A stretch of DNA of 64,000 bases from Adenanthera pavonina (GCA_026686845.1 JAIVEN010000004.1:10014827-10078826), one strand, 5' to 3'. Shown: positions 21,912 through 33,508, numbered from the stretch's first letter. Made by a program: numbers and translations. Notes: generated by a model not told the origin, from the letters alone.

Positions 21912-23498
21912 CTAGACTTGGTTTATCCTCATTGAATTCATTTCCTCTTCCATTATTTTCTTCCATTCATTACTAGCAGGGCATGATAAAGCCTCACGTA
22001 TTGAACTAGGCTTATCATAATCTTGTGGGGTAACTATAAGTACAGTCCCTTCTATTGGGAAACGTCTCTTTGGTACACTTTCTCTGTCACTTCTCCGCAG
22101 TGGGATCTCTTGTAAGTTGTTCTGTTCTTGAACAGAATCTTGCATTGGTCCTTGTGAGCTCCCACTCGAATTAAGAGGTTGGGGAATATAAATTTGTTCC
22201 TCAGTTTCTTCATGTATCTCATAAAGAAATACAATACGGTCCACCTCACCCCTGCTAGGAAATTCATTTTCTAGAAATGTTGCATCTCTAGATTCTATTT
22301 CAGTCACACTTCCATCTTGGTTTTCTCTAATGAAAACATAACCCTTAGATTGTTCAGAGTATCCAATAAAGATACATTTCTTCCCTCTTGGATCTAGTTT
22401 TCCATATTTGTGGGAAGGATCATGGACATAAGCTGCTGACCCCCAGGGTTTTAAAATATTTAAATCCGGCTTACGATTTGTCCATCGCTCATAGGGTGTT
22501 GATGTGATTGATTTTGAGGGCACACGGTTAAGTATAAAGACTGCTATTAAAATTGCATCTCCCCAATATGAAATAGGTAGATTGGCTTGTGCCATCATGG
22601 ACCTAACCATGTCTAGTAATGTTCTATTTCTTCTTTCGGCTACACCATTTTGTTGTGGAGTGCTAGGGATTGTAAGTTGCCTTACTATTCCCTTTTCTTC
22701 ACAGAGCTTTTTGAATTGATCCGATAAATATTTACATCCGCGATCGGTTCTTAATGCTTTGATTTTCTTGTCTATTTGATTTTCAACTAAGTTTATGTAT
22801 CGTCTAAAACATTCTAGTGCTTCAAATTTATGTGACATCAAATAGACATAACCAAATCGCGAGTAGTCATCAATGAAAGTGATGAAATAAATAGCTCCAT
22901 ATTTTGCCCTCACACTCATAGGACCACAAATATCTAAATGGATTAATTGCAATGAAGTTTCTGCCCTAGTTCCAGTTCCAAATGGTTTTCTAGTTGCTTT
23001 ACCAGTCAGGCAATGCTCACACAAGGACATTTCCATTTTATCAATTGTACCTAGCAATCCTTCTTTAGCTAGTTTAATCATTTTATTTTGATTAATATGT
23101 TCTAGTCTAGCATGCCAAGCATTCATATCAACATTTGAATTAGAAGAAGTTGGAAAGCAATCATGCATATAAAAATCACTAACAATGTCCATAACAAAGA
23201 ACTTCTTTGAAAGAAAAGCTGAACCATAAAAGGTTGCCCTTAATAAAATGTCTGCTATTTTATCATGAAAATTTACATTAAACCAATAAATTAATAAGCA
23301 GGAAATATAAACTAAGTTCCGTCGGATGCCAGGTGCATGGAGTACATCATAGAGGATCAAGATTTTTCCACCTCGCAAAGTTAATTTGCAGGTTCCTATG
23401 CCTTTCACCTCAATTCTCGTGTTGTTACCAACATAAAGCCACTTGCTTTGATTTGGCAACCGACGATACTCTGTAAAGGATCCTCGATCCCTGCTCAC
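21912..23498 (-). pseudogene. Copia pol: protease end, GAG-pre-integrase, integrase
   Basis: The open stretch starts just after the protease active site and reads RIEVKGIGTCKLTL, LYDVLHAPGIRRNLVY (protease end), then the GAG-pre-integrase zinc region WHARLEHINQNKM...CEHCLTGK. The integrase core shows the three acidic residues in LDICGPM, LRTDRG and NGVAERRNRT, with IDDYSRFGYVY between. GKKCIFIGYSEQSKGYVF and a Ser/Gln-rich linker lead to RT (PASNEWKKIMEEEMNSM). Upstream in the same frame at 23526-23528, TAG replaces the usual Trp before IIDSGSTDHVS, so protease is cut from gag. The integrase core itself looks intact. Confidence 0.92.
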
Positions 23499-23628
23499 GT
23501 GGTCTGTGGAGCCTGAGTCAATTATCTAAGAAGAAGAAATAGTTTCTGTTAAAAAAATAGTACTTGAAACATAAGACATATGTGAATTAACATAATTCAC
23601 TAATACCTTTTCACGTTCATTTTGCTCA

Positions 23629-23673
23629 GGGCAATCCCTTGCAAAATGACCCATTTTCAGGCAGGAATAGCAC
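23629..23673 (-). pseudogene. Copia gag CCHC zinc knuckle
   Basis: In the common frame CYSCLKMGHFARDCP is a complete C-X2-C-X4-H-X4-C knuckle, preceded by a Lys/Gly-rich basic stretch (about 23680-23810). It binds the element RNA in family members. Two in-frame stops (about 23881 and 23944) separate it from the gag N-terminal domain. Confidence 0.85.
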
Positions 23674-23999
23674 TTAACCTTACTCAGATCAGTCTTCTTC
23701 ATCTTTCTGCCTTTCTTCCCTCTTTTCTTGAAAGGTTTATTTCCCTTTTTAAATTTCGGGCCATTCTTCTTACCCTTTCTTTGATATTTCTTGCCCTTTT
23801 TAGAATCGGGCTTAGGGTTAGAAGTTCTTGCTTCTTCAGTCAGATAGGCTTGTCCAGAGGCTCTGTAGGCCTCTAGACGTTAATCTTCAAGCTCCAGGTG
23901 TTTCGCCACATCACTAAAAGTGTTTATATTCTCATTATGGGTTTAATTGACTTTTATGTGTTCCCAACTTGAAGGGAGTGACTTTATGACAGCCTGGAT

Positions 24000-24503
24000 C
24001 TACTGTTCATCAGACAATTCATGCCCAGCTTCCTTCAGTTCTCTGATCATGCTGGCCATCTCTTGTAGATGCTGTTTCATAGGAGTATTAGGCCTTAACT
24101 TATAAGTATCAAACTTAACTGTCAGCCTCATCAGTTTGGTGGTAGAGGTACCTCCAAACTTATCCTTTAATGTCGTCCACATGGCTTGTGCAGTTGAATA
24201 TTTCTCATACTCACATATTAGGTCATTGGCCATAGTGCCCAGCATAGTAATACGTGCTATGCTGTTCTTCCTTTTCCAGGCCATGTAGACCTCTTGGTCT
24301 CTCCTATGTTGGGCTGTATTGCCGGCTTCTGGTTGTGCCATGACTACAGTCAGTGATTCTACAGCATCTTGTTCTTCCAATATATATGAAACCTTTCGGT
24401 GCCAGATGTCCCAATTATCCCCATTTAGTTTATCTTCCTTGTTCAGCTCAGCCATTATACTCTTGATCGCCATTCTCAAATCAGTTACTAGACTATCCCA
24501 CAT
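24000..24503 (-). pseudogene. Copia gag (UBN2-type), N-terminal part
   Basis: The 167-residue stretch contains LNGDNWDIWHRKVSYILEEQ, then YMAWKRKNSIARITMLGTM and a long helix-rich segment with MWTTLKDKFGGTSTTKLMRL and MKQHLQEMASMIRELKEAGH. This is the capsid-like gag domain of copia elements (UBN2/retrotran_gag family). MAELNKEDKLNGDN is the usual start; the upstream Met (MWDSLVTDL) adds about 17 residues. It ends at an in-frame TAG where relatives continue QQIQAVIKSLP, so this is a nonsense truncation and not the natural end. Confidence 0.88.
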
Positions 24504-24841
24504 AAAATATTTCTATTATTGAGTTGAACTAAAGAATATATTAATAAAATATACATGTAGCACAGTACAGTATACAATGCTATATACTTGTATTATTTCT
24601 TATTAGAACAATAATAATTCCATTAGTTCCATGATCAGGAGACCACACGTGTATCTCCCATCACACGGATGCTAGTGTTATCATTATTATCTATTAAGAT
24701 TTTAATACAAGTACTTCTAACTAAAAAAAAACTCATAATTTTTTAGAGCTCCCACTCAAATAAAGCATATATTAAAAAAATATTAAATCCATATAAAAAC
24801 ACAGTCATTATACAAAAAAATTAATAAAAAATATACATAAA

Positions 24842-25375
24842 TTAAACAGGAAAATAGAAATTAATAATTTTCCTCTTAAGAATGCGATTCAATATTTTCA
24901 TTGCTCTATTAATCGTATTGACCCAGGTGTAATATGAATATTTCTTGTGTTGTGTATTCAGATTTTCTCTTAATTTAATTATGATGTTCGCGAAGAACTC
25001 AGCATCTTCCATATTCCCCACAACGTGTGAATACTTTGCAAGAATTGGATACAATTCTTTTAAATATTTTATTTTTGTTGCATCCCTATTTGCTATGTCT
25101 TGTGCTACAAAGTGGGTAAGAGGTTGATCTACTTCTTGATCTTCAATTTTAGGCTCTTCAAAAATAATTTCATTTTCCTTTGGCCCACTTGGATCTGTAC
25201 ACACATCTTGAAGTTCCTCAGGATTTTCTTCTTCTTCTAAAAACTCCTCATCAGGATCTTCATAAAAAAATTCACTCTCTAGAATAAGTTCTTCCAAATA
25301 CTCATAACTTGGAGAACCATATCTAACTATTTCAGTGCTTTCAGAATTCTCTTGCTTCATCGTTTTTACCTTCAA
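24842..25375 (-). CDS. Unidentified acidic ORF in the copia 5' leader (177 aa)
   Basis: This 177-residue frame lies between the 5' LTR and gag, on the element's coding strand. It is intact, unlike gag-pol. Residues 1-95 are strongly acidic (EEFLEEEENPEELQDVC and similar). The second half is Lys/Tyr/Asn-rich with hydrophobic spacing (KYLKELYPILAKYSHVVGNM, WVNTINRAMKILNRILKRKI), which suggests helices. I recognise no family. The usual copia layout has only a short leader before gag, so this is either an extra retroelement gene, a captured host fragment, or an open frame by chance. Its length in AT-rich DNA argues against pure chance. Function unknown. Confidence 0.4.
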   Translation of the reverse strand: MKVKTMKQENSESTEIVRYGSPSYEYLEELILESEFFYEDPDEEFLEEEENPEELQDVCTDPSGPKENEIIFEEPKIEDQEVDQPLTHFVAQDIANRDATKIKYLKELYPILAKYSHVVGNMEDAEFFANIIIKLRENLNTQHKKYSYYTWVNTINRAMKILNRILKRKIINFYFPV

Positions 25376-25662
25376 TAAAATAGTAGGAATTATTAAAATA
25401 ATTTAAAAAAATTTTTTTAATTAAAAAAATAAAAAAAGTACTAAAATAGCTTTAAACAGATCCAAAATTACCTCCAAACTAGGCAAATAGTATATCAAAT
25501 TGAAGATCTCAAATTTAGGAATTTTTAGAAGCAAACTGTGGCAAAAAATACCCCTGCACACGCCCCTACGCGCCCCAAGAAAGTCCAGACTACAAAAAAA
25601 AATGAAAAAAACTAATTCCACGCGCGAGGGTGGCGCGTGAACTCCACGCGTCATCGTATCAA

Positions 25663-26124
25663 TGAAAGAATAAAAGATAGGGAAGACATACATACCAATC
25701 AAGAATGTATTCTTCCACACAGAGAGAATGAAAAATTCCAAGCGGTAGAAATAAAATCACTTGGTCTTTGTTCATTGGTTCATCATAGATACACTCAAGA
25801 GAAGAAAAATTGAGAGGAGGAATGAGAGCGACTCAAAGAGAGACTTTAAGAGAGAGAGAAACTTCTAGAGAAAAACTAAAGTGCGTTTCCCTTTTTGGGA
25901 TGAGAGAGTCGTTCAGAAAATAACTCTATGCCTCACCTTCACGTACGCACACACACGTTCACTAATTTTTCTCTGGGTGTGCATTGTGTGGGAACGGTTA
26001 ATGTTAACCGTTCCTTCCCTCTCTTTTTAAAATCAATATTAAAGAAAAACTTTTTTATTTTATTTGGGCTTGGACCCTTATGTTTGAGCTCTCAATTTCT
26101 ACCCATCAAGGGTGAAACCTAACA
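25663..26124 (-). repeat. Copia 5' LTR
   Basis: On the minus strand it runs TGTTAGGTTTCACCC to TTTATTCTTTCA, with TG...CA ends intact. The sequence just inside (TTGATACGATGACGCG) is not the usual initiator-Met primer site, so the primer tRNA is unclear. It holds the palindrome GGGAACGGTTAATGTTAACC, continuing GTTCC (25990-26015). Confidence 0.9.
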
Positions 26125-26909
26125 TAGAGGAAAGAGATGAGATAGAAGAATAGTGATATTAGTTTACTAACCAATTTGGTTTACTTTTAATAAAGCTTTG
26201 TGAAAATTCCATCCTTGTCCTATTTGCTCATTCAGACGTGATTTGAGGGCAAGTTTATCTAAAAATTGCTTCAATAATTTTAATGAATCAAAATACTCTT
26301 TATCGATTAATTTTTCCCGTACCGATTAATTACTTTTGCTGTAATTGTTATTATTTTAGTACAAGATTATTCTAAATTCACTTTTGGACCAAAATCATAT
26401 TCTTGTTCCAAATTTACTATCCTTGACACTACTTTAATATTTATTCAGTGTAAAATGACCTTTATCCAATAAAATATTATTTTTTATTCCAAAAGACCAT
26501 AATAAATTCATACTAATTTTATTAACTTCCAAACATTAATCCATTGGGTTTAGCTCATTATGAGCTTCATTTTAACTATAATTTTTCATATTTGTAAAAG
26601 TGCCCTGGACAAGAGCAATCTATAATTTTTGAAACTTATAAGTCATTAATTGTAATTTTCCCAAAACTTAATTTCATTTATCTCCCATGTGATTTTCATC
26701 TTTAAGAGACTAAAATGAAATAAATTTTATTCCTAGGGGTAAATTATACTTTTCTCCTTTTCATTTCTAATTTAAAAAAAATCACCTTTTTGCCCTTTTT
26801 TGTCCATTTATATGTTTCTCCATTTTCTGATATTTTATACACATTTTTAATTATTCTCTATTCCTACATTTTTTATTACTTAATATTTGATAAAATTTGA
26901 GATATTACA
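26125..26909 (+). mobile_element. Family-B LTR, right part
   Basis: Continuation of the LTR that starts at 17109, after the copia insertion. It is AT-rich, non-coding, and ends TTTGAGATATTACA. Confidence 0.5.
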
Positions 26910-29242
26910 CTAACTAAAGACACTAACCCTATCACAAGATTCCACAATATGACTTACTTAGGACACTCAAATCAAAACAATGCACCTTTGGCCTAAAAAC
27001 AAAGACTAACATACCCGAATTCAAATAATACCAAACCAAATGGAGCTAAACGAAAACCCACAATTTTGAAATGAAAACATATGTCACAAAATGATTGTCA
27101 CCATGTACAAAACCCAAAAACTAGGATTTTGACCTACCAAGACCTATGGAACACTTGTAACTAACATACCTAAAACACAAGATCTTAGACTAAACTTTCA
27201 TGCAATAGTTTCTACATCCCAAAGTAACTAAAATACACATGCTCAAATCATAATACCATGCAAAAATGCATCAAGACTTCAAATCCACACTTACACCTAT
27301 GATGAACAATCAAAGAGAAGTTTCCATCACATAGGCATACAAATTATGTCATTAAAGATTGAATAACTACCGATTATAGCTAAACTATCCTATAATCACA
27401 AAATACTAGTAGTTGTTAGATGTAGTGACAAAATAAGAGCATCACATAATCAACTTGATCATCAATGATACATTATAAAATGATAAGAAAAATATCAATG
27501 GATTACAAAACAAAGAATGATTTCTTGATCATTTCACACATTTTCCAAATTATCACATGATCCACATACAAGGAGTTAATGCCATCAAAATGAAAGGATC
27601 TCATATCATTCCAATGAAAAAACTCTCAAGTAAAAAATAAAGTCAGCAAGGATTTTAGTCAAAAGTATGAGAGGGTGCTACATTGTGACACTTGGTAATA
27701 ACAATATAACATGCATAACTTCCGAAACATGAATATACCCAATGAGTTATAAAAACCAAATCTCCTTAAGATTGAAAAGGAAGTCATTTGACTACTTACT
27801 TCCCCTTCTCTAGTACTAGAGCATTCACTTGAAAATGTTAAACCACATGGGTGAGATATAATCCAAGTAACCAAAAGAGATTTCTAATCTATATAGCCAC
27901 AATAGTAATAAAATAAACATAACTGTATAACAAGATTATCCGAAATGCACATGAATTATGCATGGTTACCCAAAGTCACAGCACCATGGGCTAACCTCCA
28001 TATAAGGATGACCTAATAAGCGAATCTCTTTTGACAACTGGCGAAAACTGTGTTCCAGGAATTTACTAAGCTCTCTTCCACTAGACATGACTTGGCCAAA
28101 GACCATCTTCCTAATGGTTAGACCATAGTTCTCCTCCCCATGTATAATGTCAAATTGATTTCAAATTTTGAGGGGTGCATCCCCAATTCAATGCCACAGT
28201 CACGTATGCACATATACAAAATCATACTCATCATCATTATATATCAATACCTCGTCTAGCCGTGTGCATACTACGATATATAGAAAATCATACACATACA
28301 CATACACATAATGATATGGTGGTATGAATGGAGACATACATATCTATATATATGTATCAATATATAACACAAATATACAAATACCCGGTTACCTTAGGTT
28401 GTCAATATCACACTCAAATCCCACAAGCTCCTCGAATTTGCCAACCAAATCATGAGCTACATACTTCCAATCATTCGATTATACACTACAATATCATAAT
28501 ATTCTCAATTAACACAACACAATATCAATTCATAATTCATAACTCAACTAACTAAACTTGACCCCCATGATCCAGTGGCATATACACATACTAATAAACT
28601 CTAAACAACCATCCATATCATAATCATCCTTCTACATCTTGGAATCCATACCTCCTTTACAATTTCGAACCTAGGGTTCCACTCAAACCCATCATAATCC
28701 AAACAAAACTCATACCCAAGCCTTTCTAACACTGCATAACACCTCTACAATACCAAATCAAGTATTTTAATTGGTGGATTCTTCCCAAAACTTAAAACCT
28801 AACCTACTCCCACTGATTTCCAACCTAAAACCGAAAAGAGAAGAGAGTAGATGAAGCAAGATCAACTTACTTACAATTTAGTAAGCTTCTAGAGGCCGAA
28901 AATCATCTTCCTCAGTCGGATCTTTATACCCTAGCGTAGCTCCCTCGATCTTTCCTCCATTTCTTTTCTTATTATTCATCTAAAATGATCCTGATTTAAA
29001 CAAATTTTTCCTTGCTCGCTGTGGCTCCAGTGTTCTCGGTCCTAATGTTTTCCAAGTTGTTACAGGTCTCTTGCCATGGTAGCCCTGCATCTCGCTGCAA
29101 CGTGACCCCTTCTTTGTTTCAAATATTGAATTTGTCCCGTTTTGACCCTTCCTTTGGTCCTGGTTCCACCGGTCCTACACAAATCATCCAAGTTACTTCA
29201 TGTTAGCTCAAGGCTAAGTTTAGGATAGTCTAATGATGGTTG
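26910..29242 (+). mobile_element. Family-A retroelement sequence, second copy (A')
   Basis: 27770-28160 corresponds loosely to 11830-12180 in order: CTAG(T/C)(A/G)CTAGAG(T/C)ATTCAC(C/T)TGAAA, CCATG(G/A)GCT, a CAACTGG(T/C)GAA..CT box and CTTGGCCAAAG. The block at 28197-29110 is nearly identical to 15230-16150. No coding domain is present. Confidence 0.5.
28197..29110 (+). repeat. Duplicated block, second copy (partner 15230-16150)
   Basis: See the partner block for the match. This copy has a shorter TA run near 28345, one extra C in TTGACCCCCATGATCC, and a CTCTAGCGTAGC-like variant near 28930. Left of CAGTCACG the two copies differ sharply. Confidence 0.75.
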
Positions 29243-30387
29243 TTACACCTATCCTTCGCCAGATCTGAACTTGAGAAGAGGAAGAATAAAACTTCATGAA
29301 ATCAGTCAAACAACTCAAGAAACTAGCTTGAGGTAGTAAGATTCTTACCTTGTATCTTAATCTTCTACCTTGAATCTTTGTTTCTTTCTTTTCCTTTTCC
29401 CTCTTTCATGCCACTTTCTCTCCTTGCTTCTGAAATTTTTGTGCTTTCAGACTCTCAAAACAGCAGTTGGACGTGTTAAGAAGGGAGAGATGTAATAGAG
29501 AGAATTAATCATAGTTAACAACTTAACCTTGGTTAGTTTATGATTGCTTCCTCACCAAGTTTCCATTATTTAATTAACTAAGCAATTTCCTCACATGGTC
29601 AACTGAAGATCACGCCAACTAAGGGAGAGATTTGTCTAAAATACTGCATATTTTTTATAGTTTAGATATATTCTGTACTGATTAATTTTTGATAAAGTTA
29701 CATTTATAGTATTTTGTCATTTTATGGATGCAAGATTAAAGTAAGTTTGTACCTATGTTTACTTTATTATCTTGTCCCAAAAAGTATTTATGTTGGGTTC
29801 ACATACTTTTCCTTTTACTTATCTTACTTTTGTGGGGTCTGCATTACTTTTATTTTTGCAATATAAGTTCTACTGCATTTTATAGTTTATTTTCTTTCAA
29901 ATGATTTCTTTAGACCCAATATATTATTCCATGGGGATCAGTATGTCATAAGCTTCAGTTTGACTGTAATATTCATATTTATGAAAATACCCATGGAGGG
30001 ACTAAACTACAAACTTTCTCTAGGGACTGAATAGCAAATAACTTTTTCTTTCAAATTGACCTATCTAAACTTAGTACACTATTTCATTGTGTCCACTATG
30101 TGAAGAGGTTCATTTTGACATAATTTTTCATAAATTATGAAATACTTCAAGCCAAGGCAAAAATGCAAATATTTATTGTTTTGGACCCTTTTTTAGTAAT
30201 TTTCCCTAGGGATTGAACCGCAGATAAATTTTCTTATAGGGACTAACTTGTGAATTCATTTTTGATATTTTCTTGGATTGTGAAATTACCATCTTACTTT
30301 TTTTTAATCTTTTCATGCATTTCATTTCACATTCCCATATCTTTATACATATAGTGGTATTTTTCATACAATTTGGGACATTATAGT
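29243..30387 (+). mobile_element. Family-B LTR-like end, second copy (B')
   Basis: It starts TGTTACACCTATCCTTCGCC and ends near TTTGGGACATTATA. Its first part (GAAGAATAAAACTTCATGAA, CTTACCTTG, CTTGCTTCTG) lines up with about 18675-18800, and 29905-30050 with 26530-26640. It is shorter than B, so one or both have deletions. Confidence 0.45.
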
Positions 30388-31730
30388 ATGGGTGAAGGAA
30401 AACAAAGGAAAATGTGGGAAAAGGAGAGAAAATGGAAGAGAAAAGAGAGGGGGAGGAGATAGACATGAATGGAGTGGAGACTAGGGTTGAAGAGAATGAA
30501 GAATGGGAGAATGAGAGGGCGGTGGTGTCTTTGGTATACTTTACTACCTAGGATTAGGGTTTGTAAATATAGATGGGGAGGATGTGAGCTTGGAGATTGA
30601 GGCAAGAAATGGAGGGATAGAATTAGATGGGTTAAGTAACTAGGGATTAGGCTTAACTAGGGCAAATTAGATACTAGGGTATAGTTTAGTGACCATGATA
30701 AGAATGGATGGATGAGATTAAGTGAGAAGAATTGAGGATGGGGATTGAAAGAGAGACAAAATAGTTTTGAGCCAATAAGAGCCAAGATAGAAGTGAGGAG
30801 CCAATGGAAAAATAGATAAATAAGAAAACTAGAAAATGATTTGAATTTTCTTGACTTGGACATCCATAGATGCCCTCTAACTTTGTCACAAAGTAGTTTT
30901 TAAAACTTATCCCTACAAAATAAAAAAAAATAATTCAATTAAAGCATTTTATCACAAAATAAAAGAATCATGTGGGAAGTAATATAGGCCATTCAAGGAG
31001 GATAAGAATGCAATCTAAGGGTGGAAAATCTCTGAGAAATTTTGTGCACAATGAGGAAAAATGGGGAAAGAAAAATGAAAATATGGATGGTAAGAAATTG
31101 CTGGAATAAAATAAATGGAGATGAAAAATATAAATTACACTCTTTCAAAACTATCCATTGCCCAAAATGTAAAAACCAAAGTCCATTTAATAAGAGGTAA
31201 GGGTGAAAATGTCAAATGGAATGAAAAGAAAATGAAAAAAAAAAGTGATTAGAAGAGAGAGAATGAATGCAATGGATTTCATATTGAATTTAAATGAAAA
31301 TGTCTCAAATTAGTACAAACCATAGTCTTCCAAATTAAATCCAATTATTCCCACTCAATTAAGCTCAAATGTGAAAATAAATAGGGATAATTAATCTAAA
31401 ATCAAGATTATTAAAATAACTATAAATCTATAATTAGCAACTAATGACACCTAGGGACCAAGTTATTACAATGAAAAGCCAAATTCCCAATTTAGGGCCA
31501 GAAAAGGACTAAATCTGAAAATTAGCCATAACTTAATGGGCCTAAATAAAAATCAAAATTAAATATTAAACACAAGAAAATAGTAGTCTAATCACTAAGT
31601 TAATCTCAAGCTAATGTAAGCAAACCATCACATTAATGAAATTATATGCATTACACAAGTTATGCTTATTATTTACATAATAGGCTAACTAGTCAATTAT
31701 AACTAATGGATTTGGTCCTAAGTCTTGTCT
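30388..31730. other. A/G-biased non-coding DNA
   Basis: GGAGA/GAAAATG-type purine-rich sequence with no supported gene. The minus-strand open frames here are Ser/Pro/Leu/Phe-rich products of base bias. Confidence 0.45.
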
Positions 31731-31739
31731 TCACTTGCC

Positions 31740-32427
31740 AGCGACATATTGAATAGCTTCAGGCCACCATTTCACATGCCATTTTGGTCCCTCGTGGGCC
31801 TCTCTAGCTACCGGTCTAATAAGCCTTGTATATGCCTCTTTTAGTAGCTTGGATCTATACATGTAACATGCCATCTTATTCCACATTAGATGGTAAACCT
31901 CTCTTTAGGAACGACTTAATCTGTGTTTTGCAAATCTGGGTGATGAGAACTTGAAACCTACCTCATTAGTACCAATAAGAGGGCATATATGCTATGTTCC
32001 AAGACAAGACATAGTCGCCGAAAGAGTCTTGTCTATTAGAGCCTTATGTTGACATCTCCATTTCTAAACCAGTGTTAGATTTCAAGAACATTTTAGGTCC
32101 ATTCTTTTAGCCTTCAAGAATGTGTTTAGGTCCAATCTTGAGGCCATTATCGACTATTGGAAGTTGTTCCATCTTGTAATATTCCTCTTGGGTTGGCAAC
32201 AATAGATTCTGACCTTCTTGTATGATCAGATGCCCTTGAAGAACAATGACATGACTCTCAGCCCTTGTGGCTTCTTTCACCTCATTTACTACATCAAACA
32301 CTTCCCTCGTAGTTCCATACACAATTTCCCTTATGGTCATGAACTCTTCTCTCATGTAGGCATGCATTTCTAACATAAATACTCTCATCCGCTCAAACTC
32401 CATAACTCCAAGTTGCTTTACTGCCAT
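31740..32427 (-). pseudogene. Unrecognised broken reading frame
   Basis: Read leftwards from a Met at 32427: FERMRVFMLEMHAYMREEFM, then VVNEVKEATRAESH, then TQEEYYKMEQLPIVDN, to a stop at 32107. The same frame continues past stops with GPKMFLKSNTGLEMEMST and QDSFGDYVLSWNIAYMPSYW. Another frame near 31890-31740 reads MACYMYRSKLLKEAYTRLIR and EGPKWHVKWWPEAIQYVAG. These texts look like real, once-selected protein (Trp-rich, amphipathic), now with stops and a frameshift. I do not recognise the family; a degenerate retroelement gag or a low-copy host gene are both possible. Confidence 0.3.
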
Positions 32428-32429
32428 TT

Positions 32430-33015
32430 CCTTAGGAATGTAATTGATATGATATTAATGTTATCAATGAATGTGAAAGCAAGAAAGAGAGAGAGAAGAG
32501 AGAATAATAAAACTAACGATCAATAACCAGCTATATTGCCTCCTCCACCACCTATATATGTGCTACATTTATAGACCCCCAACCCCTTGTCTAGTTATTA
32601 ACCACCTTAACTGTTATTCACATATTTGAAACACCCCTTCTTTCTATTTTAATGGTTGAATTTTATGAAAAATGCATTATTAAATGTGATTACTCCTCTC
32701 AAGGGATATATTCCAAAATCAATTGGATATATTCTGAAAACGTTTTTGGAAATGTATAGCGTATCATCTCCAATAAGTTCTTTACTATCACTGTTATACA
32801 TTTCATGAAATTTTAAAGTCATAAAATCAATCTCTTTATGCAAATGAAGTTACCGGCCCAATACTTTCATTTGTTTTACAACATTAATTGCACATAATTC
32901 AAATTATAATTTTTAGTAAATATATGTTCTGCTCAACTTTTCTAATATGATTTTCAATGCATTGGCACTGTAAACATAGTAATATTTTTTTCCTCTTGTT
33001 ATTGTCATGTTGCAG
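32430..33015. other. Intron-like AT-rich DNA
   Basis: No coding frame is supported. It ends in TTTTCCTCTTGTTATTGTCA then TGTTGCAG, a pyrimidine-rich tract and splice acceptor for the LRR exon at 33016. Confidence 0.5.
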
Positions 33016-33156
33016 GAAATATTCCCAAAGAAATTGATCTGATAGATCTAACAGACTTAGGCTTGTATGTTAACTAGTTGTCTAGCTACATACCAGGAAG
33101 CATTGAAAACTTGACTTCACTTCAATTTTTTGATCTTGGTGACAATAAATTACGGG
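33016..33156 (+). pseudogene. LRR receptor-like kinase, exon 2 (broken)
   Basis: It follows a TTGCAG acceptor and reads NIPKEIDLIDLTDLGLYVN, stop, then LSSYIPGSIENLTSLQFFDL and GDNKLRG, about two LRRs of 24 residues. The in-frame TAG at 33073-33075 kills the frame. The exon is 141 nt and ends in G before a GTATAC donor. Starting and ending in phase 1 lets it join exon 1 (ending LTG at 3473) and exon 3. If it is the same gene, the first intron now spans 29.5 kb of transposons. Confidence 0.7.
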
Positions 33157-33364
33157 GTATACTTTTACCAAATTACAATGTGCAAGTATCTTTTTTTCCC
33201 ATCCATTTTTATGTGCAAGTTCAAGAGTTATATTTGGATTACAATAACTTAGAAAAAAAGGAAAATCAAATAATTATTTAGCTTCCTCATTTTTCCTTGA
33301 GTAATATATTGTTTTTTACACTGCCAATTGTAATAATGTACCTTTCCTTGTTTTTGTTTTGCAG

Positions 33365-33508
33365 GTGATATTCCCAATGCAATTAGCAATCTTATAAATC
33401 TTGTAATCATAGACTTACGTGGTAATAACTTGTTTGGGCACATGCCAAGAAGCATTGGAAACTTGACTGTGCTTCAAGAATTATATCTTAATCATAATAA
33501 TTTACAAG
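33365..33508 (+). pseudogene. LRR receptor-like kinase, exon 3
   Basis: Bounded by TTTGCAG and GTATGC splice sites, this 144-nt exon encodes exactly 48 residues: DIPNAISNLINLVIIDLRGN, then NLFGHMPRSIGNLTVLQELY and LNHNNLQG, two clean plant LRRs (LxxLxxLxLxxNxLxGxxP). It is phase 1 on both sides. It is the best preserved exon of the locus and has no stop. Confidence 0.78.

Larger units (their letters stand above)
18885..26124 (-). mobile_element. Full-length Ty1/copia retrotransposon (7,240 bp), inactivated
   Basis: Two LTRs of 460-462 bp in direct orientation (18885-19344 and 25663-26124) enclose gag and pol on the minus strand. The flanks are TGGAG (18880-18884) and TAGAG (26125-26129), a 5-bp target duplication with one change. 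Domain order read leftwards is gag, CCHC knuckle, protease DSG, integrase, reverse transcriptase, RNase H, the copia order. The three long open stretches at 24503, 23498 and 21746 are in one frame (offsets 1005 and 2757, both divisible by 3). The polyprotein is therefore broken by about eight stop codons and needs no frameshift. It sits inside the family-B LTR. Confidence 0.92.

Noticed and set aside
22504..23876. Plus-strand open frames within the copia element
   Set aside because: They are antisense shadows of integrase and gag coding sequence.
17109..26909. Family B as a simple solo LTR with copia nested in it
   Set aside because: The flanking 5-mers TTAAT and CTAAC do not form a target duplication, so one end may join other retroelement sequence.
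30206..30889. Minus-strand open frames rich in Ser, Pro, Phe and Leu
   Set aside because: They fall in a purine-rich plus-strand region and have no recognisable domain.
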